From contig OZ246010.1 of NCBI GenBank assembly GCA_965230535.1, positions 1,612,001 to 1,676,000 on the forward strand: 64,000 bases of DNA, in the 5' to 3' direction. This stretch comes from JAUILH01 sp965230535 (GTDB taxonomy: Bacteria > Bacteroidota > Bacteroidia > Flavobacteriales_D > JAUILH01). The position numbers and the translations under genes are program-made. Shown here in pieces: positions 27,879-36,448 of the stretch (position 1 is the first letter of the stretch; each line of letters starts with the position of its first letter). The notes beneath the pieces were generated by a model. That model made no database searches, was not told the origin of the DNA, and saw only the letters and a list, made by a program, of their open reading frames with translations.

Positions 27879-29798
27879 TTAAAACGGTCGCGCCTGTTTG
27901 ATATAAAAATACCCGGATTTGTCGAGTTTAAACTCAATATCCAGAGCAAATGACTGATAATCGTGCTTCAACCAGTTCTTATTCACCTTTCTATAGAAGT
28001 GTTTTTTGACCTTGGCGAGTTCCTTGGTAAGTGCGACTATCTGCTTATCGGTAAGTACGTTAGTGCCTTCATTTTCTGAAGATTTAGATATGTACTCCAC
28101 AATTTTCTTAGGGTTATAAAAGGTGTTGTCTGTATCTGAATAACAAATCAGTTGATCGCATACTACACCAAAAGGTGGGTTTACAACCGGAATATCTCCC
28201 TTCTGTACATTAATAACAAAACCCAGATTGGTTGGGCGGTAAATATTATGAGTAATAGAAACACCATTGGCAAGTTCATCGGGAAAACCGCGGTGTACCA
28301 GAATTCCTATGGCCACATTCTTCTGATCTATTCCAAAATAAAGCCTTTCAAAAAAAGCTCTGTCGTTCCAGACGCCTGCCCAAACTTTTCTCAAACCACG
28401 TTCTATCGTTTTTTTCTCATCACCAGGGACAACACTTGTGGAGGTATACAACCCCGCCCCATTGAAGCCTTCAATATCTTCCGCATTGGTGGACGATCTG
28501 AATCTATAACTTGGGTATTCCGGATGACGTGCCAGTCGTTTTTTGATAGAAGCCACAAGACTGGTATCCAATTCTGTTTTTTTGATGAGTTTCCGGATTT
28601 TCTTTAACAAAACAACTTGTTGATCGTGGTCACTATAGTCCAGAGCAATTAAACTGTCTATCAAGGTCTGAGCACCAGATTTCTTCAAATGTTCCAGATA
28701 AAAATGAAAAGGAATGGCGAAAGCATTCTCAGGTGTCTTGAATTTCACACCTTTCTTTCTACTCACCTTCATCAGTTCACCAAAATTAGCGGCTTTCGCA
28801 CCAACAGCAGTCAAGTCTTCATACCCAAGTTCCTTTCCGTCAATCAAATCTTTCTGCTCAAGATTAACGTTCAGTTCATGACTCAATGTTGGCTTCAGAT
28901 GTTTAGCCAGATATGCCTTTGCTGTATCTTCAGACACTGGCTCTATCTTGTAATTGTACGAATTGACAGTGAACTTCACATATTGTCCCTCCAATTGTCG
29001 TAAAGTAGAATCGCTCCAGGCATCTTTGTGTGCCGCAAAAGGCGTTTTTCGGTTCTTACATAAAATGGAAATATGACTCAGGGGCGTTTGCATTTCATTG
29101 GCAATAACACCTTGAACAAGCGATAACTCATTGGGAATTCCCTTCATCACAATGATATTGTCCGACCAGATTTGATGTGCCTCATCTGCAATGTCTACAA
29201 ACTTTAAAACACCATAGGAAGTACCGGCCTGAATGGATTGGAATGTTTGTCCGGCGTAGATATCTTCAACACCTACCGAAGGCATTTTGGAACCCGACTT
29301 TCTATAACGTTCTTCTAATTGAGAGGTATTTAAAAACAACTTGATAGAATCGCTTAGCAGAAAATGAGCCTGAAGCTTTTTGTACAAAAACTCTATATCC
29401 GAAACTTTGATTTGATCTGCAATTGAAAACTCCAGAGTAAAGGTGCTGTCGCTGGAATAGAAATTAATATTCGCCAGAAGAAAATGACGTCCATCTGTTT
29501 TGGTGTAGTTGTCATAATTAAAATTGAAACTCCCTCTATCGTAGTCCAATACCTCTTCACAAAACTCTAAATGATATTTGTACCTGGTAGAATTAATAAA
29601 ATAGAGTTTATCATTTCTGTATCTGTATGCCACTTTCAAAGACCTCACATCTCCGAATTTAGTGGACAAAGGATCTCCCTGAAGCATTTCGTACTCCTCA
29701 TAGCTGCTTACCTTAGATATAAAATCAGGCGCCTCCTGAGCACTTGCTTTTAGCAAATACATCAGAAACAATATGATCAGACTGAATTTCATTCTCAT
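27879..29798 (-). CDS. secreted dikinase-like protein: swivel phosphohistidine domain followed by PEP/pyruvate-kinase ATP-binding domain
   Basis: 639 residues with a signal peptide (MRMKFSLIILFLMYLLKASA, cleavage after SAQ). Residues 30-180 are a beta-rich N-domain of unknown family. Residues about 195-280 resemble the phosphohistidine swivel domain, with His242 in ANEMQTPLSHISILCKN. Residues about 318-639 are a PPDK N-terminal ATP-binding domain (TAVGAKAANFGEL, RFRSSTNAEDIEGFNGAG, ending FYIKQARPF). In PEP synthase the ATP domain comes first; this order is that of glucan water dikinase. An exported ATP-using enzyme would be unusual, so it may act on another donor, be a binding protein, or have a wrongly inferred location. 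Confidence 0.82.
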   Translation of the reverse strand: MRMKFSLIILFLMYLLKASAQEAPDFISKVSSYEEYEMLQGDPLSTKFGDVRSLKVAYRYRNDKLYFINSTRYKYHLEFCEEVLDYDRGSFNFNYDNYTKTDGRHFLLANINFYSSDSTFTLEFSIADQIKVSDIEFLYKKLQAHFLLSDSIKLFLNTSQLEERYRKSGSKMPSVGVEDIYAGQTFQSIQAGTSYGVLKFVDIADEAHQIWSDNIIVMKGIPNELSLVQGVIANEMQTPLSHISILCKNRKTPFAAHKDAWSDSTLRQLEGQYVKFTVNSYNYKIEPVSEDTAKAYLAKHLKPTLSHELNVNLEQKDLIDGKELGYEDLTAVGAKAANFGELMKVSRKKGVKFKTPENAFAIPFHFYLEHLKKSGAQTLIDSLIALDYSDHDQQVVLLKKIRKLIKKTELDTSLVASIKKRLARHPEYPSYRFRSSTNAEDIEGFNGAGLYTSTSVVPGDEKKTIERGLRKVWAGVWNDRAFFERLYFGIDQKNVAIGILVHRGFPDELANGVSITHNIYRPTNLGFVINVQKGDIPVVNPPFGVVCDQLICYSDTDNTFYNPKKIVEYISKSSENEGTNVLTDKQIVALTKELAKVKKHFYRKVNKNWLKHDYQSFALDIEFKLDKSGYFYIKQARPF

Positions 29799-29954
29799 GG
29801 CAATTTAAAAAACAGCAGCCAAAACCGCACCATTTTCTATTATTCGTCGAAAACCCTTGAGTTAAGCTTTCATTATCTCTTGAATTTGGGCACATATACC
29901 CACAACTGATGTACACCCCTTCCGTAATATTGTTCAGACAAAAACAGATCAGCT

Positions 29955-32072
29955 ATGACAACGAGAGAATTTGAAACACCAAACCCGCGATTCATTAAAA
30001 GCAAACTTCTTTTATTAACGTTTGCCTTAACCAGCCTTGTATATGTGCGCGCTCAAAACAATTTGAGTGATGAACTTCAGTTTCTTAACTATTCTTCGGA
30101 TCAAAGTAATTCCGACATAAAAGACAACGACAAAGGTCTTCTGGATATGGAATTAGATCGTTCGGGAAACGTATTTGCCGTAGGTTTTTTTAGAAAAGCT
30201 TTAAACATGAATGGCAGCAATTATTCGTGTGCTGCTAATGCCGCTGGCACCACTTACTTTTTTGGAAAGTTCAGCACAGGTGGCAAGCTTCAATGGATCA
30301 GACAATTCGATTCTCCTAAAAAAGGTAAAGGTTATTTGGCTGCAGAAAAGATTGAATTAGATGCCTCAGGAAATATTTATGTATTTGGTGTTCACAAAGG
30401 AAAACAGGACATGGATTTAGGTAGTAGCACAAGTTATATTGAAAGTGAGAGTGCTGTTGATTTTCTGGCCAAATATGATCAAGACGGAAAGCTTCTTTGG
30501 GCTAAATCTTACTCAAGTGGATTTTATGGAGACACTCGTGATTTTGTTGTAGATGCAAAAGGGAATAGCTACCTGATTAGTTACCCGGCAAATGTGGCGA
30601 AAATTGATCCTGACGGTAAAGAGGTATACAGAAAGTATCTTCCAAATGGCAAGACGCCTGGCTCTATTTATTTAAAGGGCGACAAGTTATATATTGGAAC
30701 GAGTATTTCCGGAGATTACGACATTAATTTAAAATTTAGAGACGGGACTCAAAAAAAGTATGCGGCCATAGAAAAGGCCAAGGGGTATTTTTACAATACA
30801 GAGGCCATGGTAGCTTGTTTATCTGCGGCTGACGGTGAGATGATTTGGGCCAACATGATCAGAAGCGCTAAATCAGAAGATATCTCCTCAATTGGTGTTG
30901 ATGCAAATGGGAATGTAACGGTAATTGGAAATTGTTCTGCAAAGGCCACATTTGGACTGAGTCAAACAAAAAAACTGTCCAAAACTTACGGAAACAGGGA
31001 TCAGGCCTTTCTGGCCCAATACAACTCAAGTGGAAAACTGAATTGGGTTCAGGCGCTTGAATCAACCGATCAAAAGAATGGTGGCAATTATGGCGAGTCC
31101 TTGCAGATAGATCAATCTAACGGACAAATCTACACCACCAGAGCTCATTGTTCGGAATCTCTTTTCTGGTCTGTATACTTTGAACAGTTTAGCAGCAATG
31201 GTAAAAAATTAAGTAGAGATATTTTCGGAAACAGCAACGGCAAAAACAGTGGTTTCTATAAATCTTCATGTGGTACAGCTAACTTTTTTGTTCACCTCAA
31301 CAACACAAAAAACTGCTTCTTTCTATTTGGAGAAGGGCGATCTTATGTTCTAAAACCAAAAGAATTTGGCTCTGACAGAGAAAAGCCTAAATACGGTTCA
31401 AACACTGAGTTCTTTCTGGCTAAGTACAAACTGAATTCTAATACCGTTGATAGTTGGGAATCGACCGACAATAGTTCTACCAGTTCTGAAAACACAACAG
31501 ATAGTTCACCGGAACTTGAAGCCTGGTCGAACACCACCAATTCAAATTCATCCTCTTCAAAATGGAGTAATGAAGACTATCAAAAATACACAGTTCAACA
31601 ATTCATGAAATTGCCTCAAATCAAGCAAAAAATGGATGAGAACAACGTGGACATAGAACTTTTGGATGCTTGTATTTTTTACCTCACCAATCAGGAAAGA
31701 ACTGCTCATAACAGATCGGCATTCAAATACAGTAACTCTTTAAGAAAGTCTTCCAACATGCACAGTGAGGACATGGTAAATGACAATTTCTACTCCCATA
31801 TTAATCCGGTGGATGGCAGTAAACGCGATCCGGGAATGCGTATGGCCAGATTTGGAGCAGGTGGCGCCATGGCTGAAAACATTGCAAAAGTCTCGTACTA
31901 TGGTCAAAGCTACCTGGAAGTGGCGCGCGCTTTTGTAGACATGTGGATGGATTCTCCGGGACACAGAAAAAACATCCTGTCTAAAGATTTTAATTACCTG
32001 GGGTGTGGAATTGCATTGAGAAAATCCAGCTCTACTTGCTATGGGACGCAAAATTTCTCCAGTATGAGATAG
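29955..32072 (+). CDS. secreted beta-propeller plus CAP (SCP/PR1) domain protein
   Basis: 705 residues. A signal sequence lies at about 15-34 (SKLLLLTFALTSLVYVRAQ). Residues 40-480 have SBBP-like beta-propeller repeats (MELDRSGNVFAVGFF, IELDASGNIYVFGVHKG, SIGVDANGNVTVIGNC). A Ser/Thr/Asn-rich linker covers about 495-540. The C-terminal 150 residues form a CAP domain: LTNQERTAHNRSAFKY, SEDMVNDNFYSHINPVDG, AMAENIAK and MDSPGHRKNILS, keeping the two His and two Glu of the CAP cavity. Bacterial CAP proteins are extracellular, with proposed lipid or peptide binding. No T9SS C-terminal signal was seen. Confidence 0.88.
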   Translation: MTTREFETPNPRFIKSKLLLLTFALTSLVYVRAQNNLSDELQFLNYSSDQSNSDIKDNDKGLLDMELDRSGNVFAVGFFRKALNMNGSNYSCAANAAGTTYFFGKFSTGGKLQWIRQFDSPKKGKGYLAAEKIELDASGNIYVFGVHKGKQDMDLGSSTSYIESESAVDFLAKYDQDGKLLWAKSYSSGFYGDTRDFVVDAKGNSYLISYPANVAKIDPDGKEVYRKYLPNGKTPGSIYLKGDKLYIGTSISGDYDINLKFRDGTQKKYAAIEKAKGYFYNTEAMVACLSAADGEMIWANMIRSAKSEDISSIGVDANGNVTVIGNCSAKATFGLSQTKKLSKTYGNRDQAFLAQYNSSGKLNWVQALESTDQKNGGNYGESLQIDQSNGQIYTTRAHCSESLFWSVYFEQFSSNGKKLSRDIFGNSNGKNSGFYKSSCGTANFFVHLNNTKNCFFLFGEGRSYVLKPKEFGSDREKPKYGSNTEFFLAKYKLNSNTVDSWESTDNSSTSSENTTDSSPELEAWSNTTNSNSSSSKWSNEDYQKYTVQQFMKLPQIKQKMDENNVDIELLDACIFYLTNQERTAHNRSAFKYSNSLRKSSNMHSEDMVNDNFYSHINPVDGSKRDPGMRMARFGAGGAMAENIAKVSYYGQSYLEVARAFVDMWMDSPGHRKNILSKDFNYLGCGIALRKSSSTCYGTQNFSSMR

Positions 32073-32136
32073 TCCTCAAGCAATATGGCCTGAATTATGT
32101 ATCATTGTGAAGGTATTTATTAGATTTCTTTATGCT

Positions 32137-32601
32137 ATGAAAACACTTTGCTCACTTCTGGTTCTTTTCTCTATGCAACTTGCATTTGGTCAATCTGCTG
32201 AACAAGCGATTAATGACCTGGGTATTTCCAAGAAGGGAAAAATGGCTTTGAACGTTAAACCGGGGAGTGATTTCTCTAAAACGAAAACCGGACTCCTGAA
32301 GAAAAAACCGGAGAACTTGTTTTACGATCAGGCAGGCAATGTATTTTCTGTTGTGTTTGGAGATCAGGACAACTATGCCGAGATCAAATACCAGCTTCAG
32401 GACAACCAGATTATTGCATGTACAGTTGAAGCCTACATTACATCCAGTGCAAAAGTGAATGAGATGGGAAATAAAATCCAGGAAATGCTCGATAAGAATT
32501 ATACCAGTGATTCTGACGGACATTGGTCCGGTAAAGGGTTAAGTATCGAGTTTTTCGATAGTCCGGATGGCTTCAACCTAAACTTCACAATAAACCAATA
32601 A
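32137..32601 (+). CDS. small secreted protein, function unknown
   Basis: 154 residues from the ATG at 32137 (signal peptide MKTLCSLLVLFSMQLAFGQ). A GTG 30 bases upstream would also be open but would spoil the signal peptide. The mature part is a small alpha/beta domain (FYDQAGNVFSVVFGDQDNYA, CTVEAYITSSAKVNEMGNK) with no family I recognise. It lies between the CAP gene and the ECF sigma gene on the same strand. Confidence 0.75.
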   Translation: MKTLCSLLVLFSMQLAFGQSAEQAINDLGISKKGKMALNVKPGSDFSKTKTGLLKKKPENLFYDQAGNVFSVVFGDQDNYAEIKYQLQDNQIIACTVEAYITSSAKVNEMGNKIQEMLDKNYTSDSDGHWSGKGLSIEFFDSPDGFNLNFTINQ

Positions 32602-32627
32602 ATACTAGCATAAGGTTTACCTTTTTC

Positions 32628-32635
32628 TATCTTTG
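32628..32635 (+). promoter_or_regulatory. -7 element TATCTTTG before the ECF sigma gene
   Basis: Exact TAnnTTTG match 28 nt before the TTG start at 32664. No clear TTG at -33. It suggests that the sigma gene begins a new transcription unit. Confidence 0.4.
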
Positions 32636-32663
32636 ACATCAATAGGAAAAGGACTGTATTTTT

Positions 32664-33206
32664 TTGGACAATCACGACATCATAGAAGCGCTTAGAAGGG
32701 GAGATTCAAAAGTCTACGAAAAGCTGTTTATCGAGTATTTCGGGATGGTGAAATACCTGGTGGAAAACAATCAGGGAACTGAGGAAGATGCACGTGATGT
32801 TTTTCAGGATACCATACTTGTACTTATCAATAAAAGTCGACAGGCAAACTTCACTCTGAAAGCCAGCATCAAAACTTTTATTTACTCGGTTGCAAGAAAC
32901 ATTTGGTATAGTCGTGCCAGAAAAAGAAAAGGCCTTAAGACCATAACTGATTTCGAAGACTATCTGGAAAGTGACGAGACCTCAGTAGAGCGCAAAAAAG
33001 CACATGATGAAAGGCTGAATAAGTTGGAAAAGCAGTTGGCCGGAATGGGAGATCCTTGCAGAACATTGCTTCAGCAGTTCTACTATTTGAAACAGTCTAT
33101 GACTGAAATAGCAAAAAATTTAGGCTACACCAATGCCAATCATGCCAAGTCTCAAAAGTACAAGTGCATGAAAAAATTAAAATCTATGATGTTAAGTGAA
33201 AGCTAA
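32664..33206 (+). CDS. ECF-type RNA polymerase sigma factor
   Basis: 180 residues starting at TTG. Region 2 is at about 20-95 (EEDARDVFQDTILVLINKSR, FIYSVARNIWYSRARKRK), which binds core RNA polymerase and the -10 DNA. Region 4 is at about 125-175 (CRTLLQQFYYLKQSMTEIAK, then NLGYTNANHAKSQKYKCMKK), a helix-turn-helix for the -35 site. There is no ATG upstream in frame near the -7 element, so TTG is accepted. It overlaps the next gene by 11 bases; that gene encodes the likely anti-sigma factor. Confidence 0.93.
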   Translation: MDNHDIIEALRRGDSKVYEKLFIEYFGMVKYLVENNQGTEEDARDVFQDTILVLINKSRQANFTLKASIKTFIYSVARNIWYSRARKRKGLKTITDFEDYLESDETSVERKKAHDERLNKLEKQLAGMGDPCRTLLQQFYYLKQSMTEIAKNLGYTNANHAKSQKYKCMKKLKSMMLSES

Positions 33207-34365
33207 TGAAGAACATATAGATTTATTTGACAGGTATTTCAATGGTGAGTTGAGCACAAGAGAACGACTTCATCTGGAAGAAAGGTTAAAGAGCGATCCT
33301 GAGTTAAATGCGGCCTTTCAGGAATACCGGGATTTGGTTTTGGGCATTGAAGCTGTGACTCCAATCATTCTCAAAGCGAATTTTTCGGAAATAGATAAAA
33401 ACATCTCTTCTAGCGATTTAAAAGATTATTCACCCCAAAGAACAGGAAAAAACAGAAGTAAGAAAGAACGTAACTGGAACATTATGATGTGGTTCATGAT
33501 CATTGGTTCCGGGGTACTTTTAGTAGCTTTCCTAATCGCCATATTCAACTTGCCGGATCTTGAAGAAAAGCTCAAAAAGAAAAAATCCAAGGGTAGTGTT
33601 GAACGCGTGATTACTGAAGAAGTTGAAGAAAGCAGTTGCACAATGGTGGCTTGCCTTCCTCCTAGTATGTTCGACAATTATGAGGGCAAAATGATTGTGG
33701 AGAATGGTGATACCACCTATGAGAGTTTCGAATCGAGATCGTTCATGGTTTGTCCCAACACTGGTGATCGTGAGCAGTCAATAGAAATGTTGTTAAGTTC
33801 CTCCGGAGACACCATTAAACTGTGGAATATGCCGTGCGAGAACGTCCAGTTGTACTATACTCCATACAACGAAGAAGGTATTCTGCTCGAATGTGATTCT
33901 GTGTTGTACCATGTTACTGAGGAAGGTCATACTGTATATCAATCCATCTCTTCGGATACAGTTAGTTTAGATACGGTTTATCAGGATGAAGAGATTCTTG
34001 AAGTCAGCCGCACAGTTCCGGCAGAAGAAGCAAAGGACAACAAAGAAAAAGCCAATGATGTTGGCCCGGCAATAGCTAAGGACGCCAGTTTTGGTCAGAA
34101 TATCTATCAGTGGATGCATGGTCAGATTAGGTTCCCCGAATCGGCAAAATCCAAAAACATCAGTGGGAAGGTGGTTGTAGGATTCACAGTCGACGATAAA
34201 GGCATGGTTCAGAATGCCAGAATTAAAGAAAGTCTCGACCCTGATTTTGATGCTGAAGTTCTAAGATGTATTAAGCTCATGCCAAAATGGACTCCTGCCA
34301 CTGTTGATGGCAAACCAGTGAGTCAGGACATGACACTTCCTGTCAAGTTTACCGCTCCTGAGTAA
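33196..34365 (+). CDS. putative transmembrane anti-sigma factor with C-terminal TonB domain
   Basis: 389 residues from a GTG inside the end of the sigma gene. Residues 1-60 form a short helical domain (IDLFDRYFNGELSTRERLHL) like the N-termini of Bacteroidota anti-sigma factors, without a zinc-binding HxxxCxxC. One transmembrane helix at about 98-119 (MWFMIIGSGVLLVAFLIAIF). A periplasmic Cys-containing region follows, and the last 95 residues form a TonB C-terminal domain (QIRFPESAKSKNISGKVVVG, MPKWTPATVDGKPV). Normally that domain contacts outer-membrane receptors. The joint layout suggests envelope-to-sigma signalling (inference). Confidence 0.85.
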   Translation: MKANEEHIDLFDRYFNGELSTRERLHLEERLKSDPELNAAFQEYRDLVLGIEAVTPIILKANFSEIDKNISSSDLKDYSPQRTGKNRSKKERNWNIMMWFMIIGSGVLLVAFLIAIFNLPDLEEKLKKKKSKGSVERVITEEVEESSCTMVACLPPSMFDNYEGKMIVENGDTTYESFESRSFMVCPNTGDREQSIEMLLSSSGDTIKLWNMPCENVQLYYTPYNEEGILLECDSVLYHVTEEGHTVYQSISSDTVSLDTVYQDEEILEVSRTVPAEEAKDNKEKANDVGPAIAKDASFGQNIYQWMHGQIRFPESAKSKNISGKVVVGFTVDDKGMVQNARIKESLDPDFDAEVLRCIKLMPKWTPATVDGKPVSQDMTLPVKFTAPE

Positions 34366-34384
34366 CTTTCGGTCTTCTTATCAC

Positions 34385-34414
34385 TTGAAGCTTAGTTAAA
34401 AAATGACTATTTTG
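34385..34414 (+). promoter_or_regulatory. possible promoter of the small T9SS substrate gene
   Basis: TTG (34385-34387), 20 bases, then TATTTTG (34408-34414), one base shorter than the TAnnTTTG consensus. It lies 23 nt before the ATG. Confidence 0.3.
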
Positions 34415-34437
34415 TGGGTGCTTTTATACTTACGCCT

Positions 34438-34902
34438 ATGATTTTCAAACTTACCTTATTCATTTGTCTGCTTAGTCCTGCCCTATATGCTCAGGAATCA
34501 GTAAATGCTTCAGGCGGAAATGCATCCGGATCCGGAGGTTCTGCCAGTTACACTGCCGGACAGGTTTTTTACGTCACCAATGGTACTGTCACCACAGAAG
34601 CTCAGGGTGTTCAACAACCTTATGAAATTTCTGTAATTGATGGTGTGGGAGAGCCCGGCACATTTGAATTCTCGATTTATCCAAATCCAACCACCGATCA
34701 GCTCATTTTGGAGACGAACAACACAGATTTAGATCAGCTATCGTACAAATTATTCGATGGCAACGGTAAGTTGATTGAATCGAACGGCATTCAATCAGAC
34801 AAAACAATTTTAAACCTGTCGGGGCTGGCAAAAGCCAGCTACGTCATCACCATATTCAACGAAGACAAAACAAGTCAATCATTCAAGATCTTAAAACACT
34901 AA
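34438..34902 (+). CDS. T9SS substrate with type A sorting domain
   Basis: 154 residues from the ATG at 34438 (signal peptide MIFKLTLFICLLSPALYAQ); an ATG 24 bases upstream is less fitting. After the signal comes a Gly/Ser/Ala-rich module (SVNASGGNASGSGGSASYTA, then GQVFYVTNG and GVQQPYEI) widespread in Bacteroidota. The C-terminal 80 residues are a type A sorting domain (SIYPNPTTDQLIL, LSGLAKASYVITIFNEDK). The protein is expected to be exported by T9SS and attached to the cell surface. The next gene starts 3 bp on, so the two form a pair. Confidence 0.9.
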   Translation: MIFKLTLFICLLSPALYAQESVNASGGNASGSGGSASYTAGQVFYVTNGTVTTEAQGVQQPYEISVIDGVGEPGTFEFSIYPNPTTDQLILETNNTDLDQLSYKLFDGNGKLIESNGIQSDKTILNLSGLAKASYVITIFNEDKTSQSFKILKH

Positions 34903-34905
34903 ACC

Positions 34906-36447
34906 ATGAAAATAAGCTCACTCATTGTTCTATCTCTTATGATATCTGGCTCCGTTTGGGGGCAATCTCCAAATAGAATCAGCTACCAATCAGTTGTTCG
35001 AAATTCCAGCAATGCACTGGTCACAAGTCAGGCCGTTGGAACCCAAATCAGTATTCTTCAAGGCTCAACCACAGGCACACCTGTTTATGTTGAAACACAT
35101 TCTGTGAGCACAAACATCAATGGACTATTGTCCCTTCAAGTTGGTGGGGGTGTTTTGGTTTCAGGAGATATGAGCACAATTGACTGGAGTATGGGACCGT
35201 ACTTCATCAAAACGGAAATTGACCCTACAGGTGGAACAAGTTATACCATTACGGGAACGAGTCAGTTGTTAAGTGTTCCTTATGCTCTACATGCGGAATC
35301 GGTAAGCAATACGGATGATGCAGATGCGGACCCTAATAATGAGATTCAAACTTTGTCTTTGAGTGGAAACGACATCTCAATTAGTGGAGGTAATACAATT
35401 ACCATTTCAAGTGGTGTAACACTTGATGAAGCGTATGATTTTGGTGGTCCGGGAATGGGAAGAACCATTGATGCGGATGCAGGAGAGGTCAGTATTTCGG
35501 CGGCTGGTGCTAACAGCATTGGTTTGCGTGTGGAAAACAGCAACACTGGTGTCGGAATTATTGCCAACACAACAAATGCGGCCAACACATTTTCGCCTAT
35601 TCAGGCTTCTACCAATAGCAGTTCTACTGTAGCGGCAGCCGTGACAGGAAATACTACCGGAGGAGCCTGGGGTATTGCCGGACAGGTGGATGCAGGAGCT
35701 ACTTCTGAGTCGGCAGTTTATGGAAGCAACCTACGCACCAATGGTGGACATGGGGTTCTTGGAATTGGCTTCAATGGTTTGGTTGGACAAACAAACTATT
35801 CTTCGGGAAATGCCATATATGGAGAAAATTTCGATCAGGTCGCACCTGTTGGAAACGGTATTGGTGTTGCAGGTAGAGGGTTTCATGGTGTATACGGGGA
35901 AGACAGATATTCAGGAACGATTGCAGGAGCGTATGGCGTATTCTCAAATGGAAATATGGGCGCTTCCGGTGTTAAAACCTTCTCTATAGATCACCCAAAA
36001 GATCCAGAAAACAAGACCTTAAGACACTTCAGCATTGAGTCTAATGAAGTATTGAACGTATACAGAGGCACTGCTACTTTTGATGCTAATGGCAATGCTA
36101 AAATTCAGTTACCAGATTACTTCAGCGACATCAATCGTAATGTGAGCTATCAGTTAACTCCCGTAGGTGCATTCATGCCACTTTACGTAAAGTCTAAAGT
36201 AGATGAAAACCTCAACTTTGTGGTAAGCGGTGGAGAAGCTGGCAAAGAAGTTTCCTGGGCTGTTTATGCAGAAAGAAATGACTTGTATCTGCAAAAGCAT
36301 CCTGAGCAACGTGCTGTAGAATTAGAGAAGAGAGAGAGTCAAAAAGGGAAATATTATATGCCTGATTTATATGATCAGGATGCTTCAAAGAAGTTACTTC
36401 AGGAACCGAAGAGAACTAAGCAAACGAGAGTTTCGGTAAAGAAATAG
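34906..36447 (+). CDS. large secreted repetitive protein, tail-fibre-like
   Basis: 513 residues with a signal peptide (MKISSLIVLSLMISGSVWGQ). Residues 20-130 are a domain common at the start of Bacteroidota surface proteins (SPNRISYQSVVRNSSNALV, LSVPYALHAES). Residues 140-350 are Gly/Asn/Thr-rich short beta repeats (TGNTTGGAWGIAGQVDAGA, NGGHGVLGIGFNGLVGQT), resembling trimeric fibre or adhesin stalks. The C-terminal part is more regular (DHPKDPENKTLRHFSIESNE) and ends in a basic tail. No T9SS signal. It is probably a surface fibre made with the preceding T9SS protein. Confidence 0.75.
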   Translation: MKISSLIVLSLMISGSVWGQSPNRISYQSVVRNSSNALVTSQAVGTQISILQGSTTGTPVYVETHSVSTNINGLLSLQVGGGVLVSGDMSTIDWSMGPYFIKTEIDPTGGTSYTITGTSQLLSVPYALHAESVSNTDDADADPNNEIQTLSLSGNDISISGGNTITISSGVTLDEAYDFGGPGMGRTIDADAGEVSISAAGANSIGLRVENSNTGVGIIANTTNAANTFSPIQASTNSSSTVAAAVTGNTTGGAWGIAGQVDAGATSESAVYGSNLRTNGGHGVLGIGFNGLVGQTNYSSGNAIYGENFDQVAPVGNGIGVAGRGFHGVYGEDRYSGTIAGAYGVFSNGNMGASGVKTFSIDHPKDPENKTLRHFSIESNEVLNVYRGTATFDANGNAKIQLPDYFSDINRNVSYQLTPVGAFMPLYVKSKVDENLNFVVSGGEAGKEVSWAVYAERNDLYLQKHPEQRAVELEKRESQKGKYYMPDLYDQDASKKLLQEPKRTKQTRVSVKK

Positions 36448-36448
36448 T

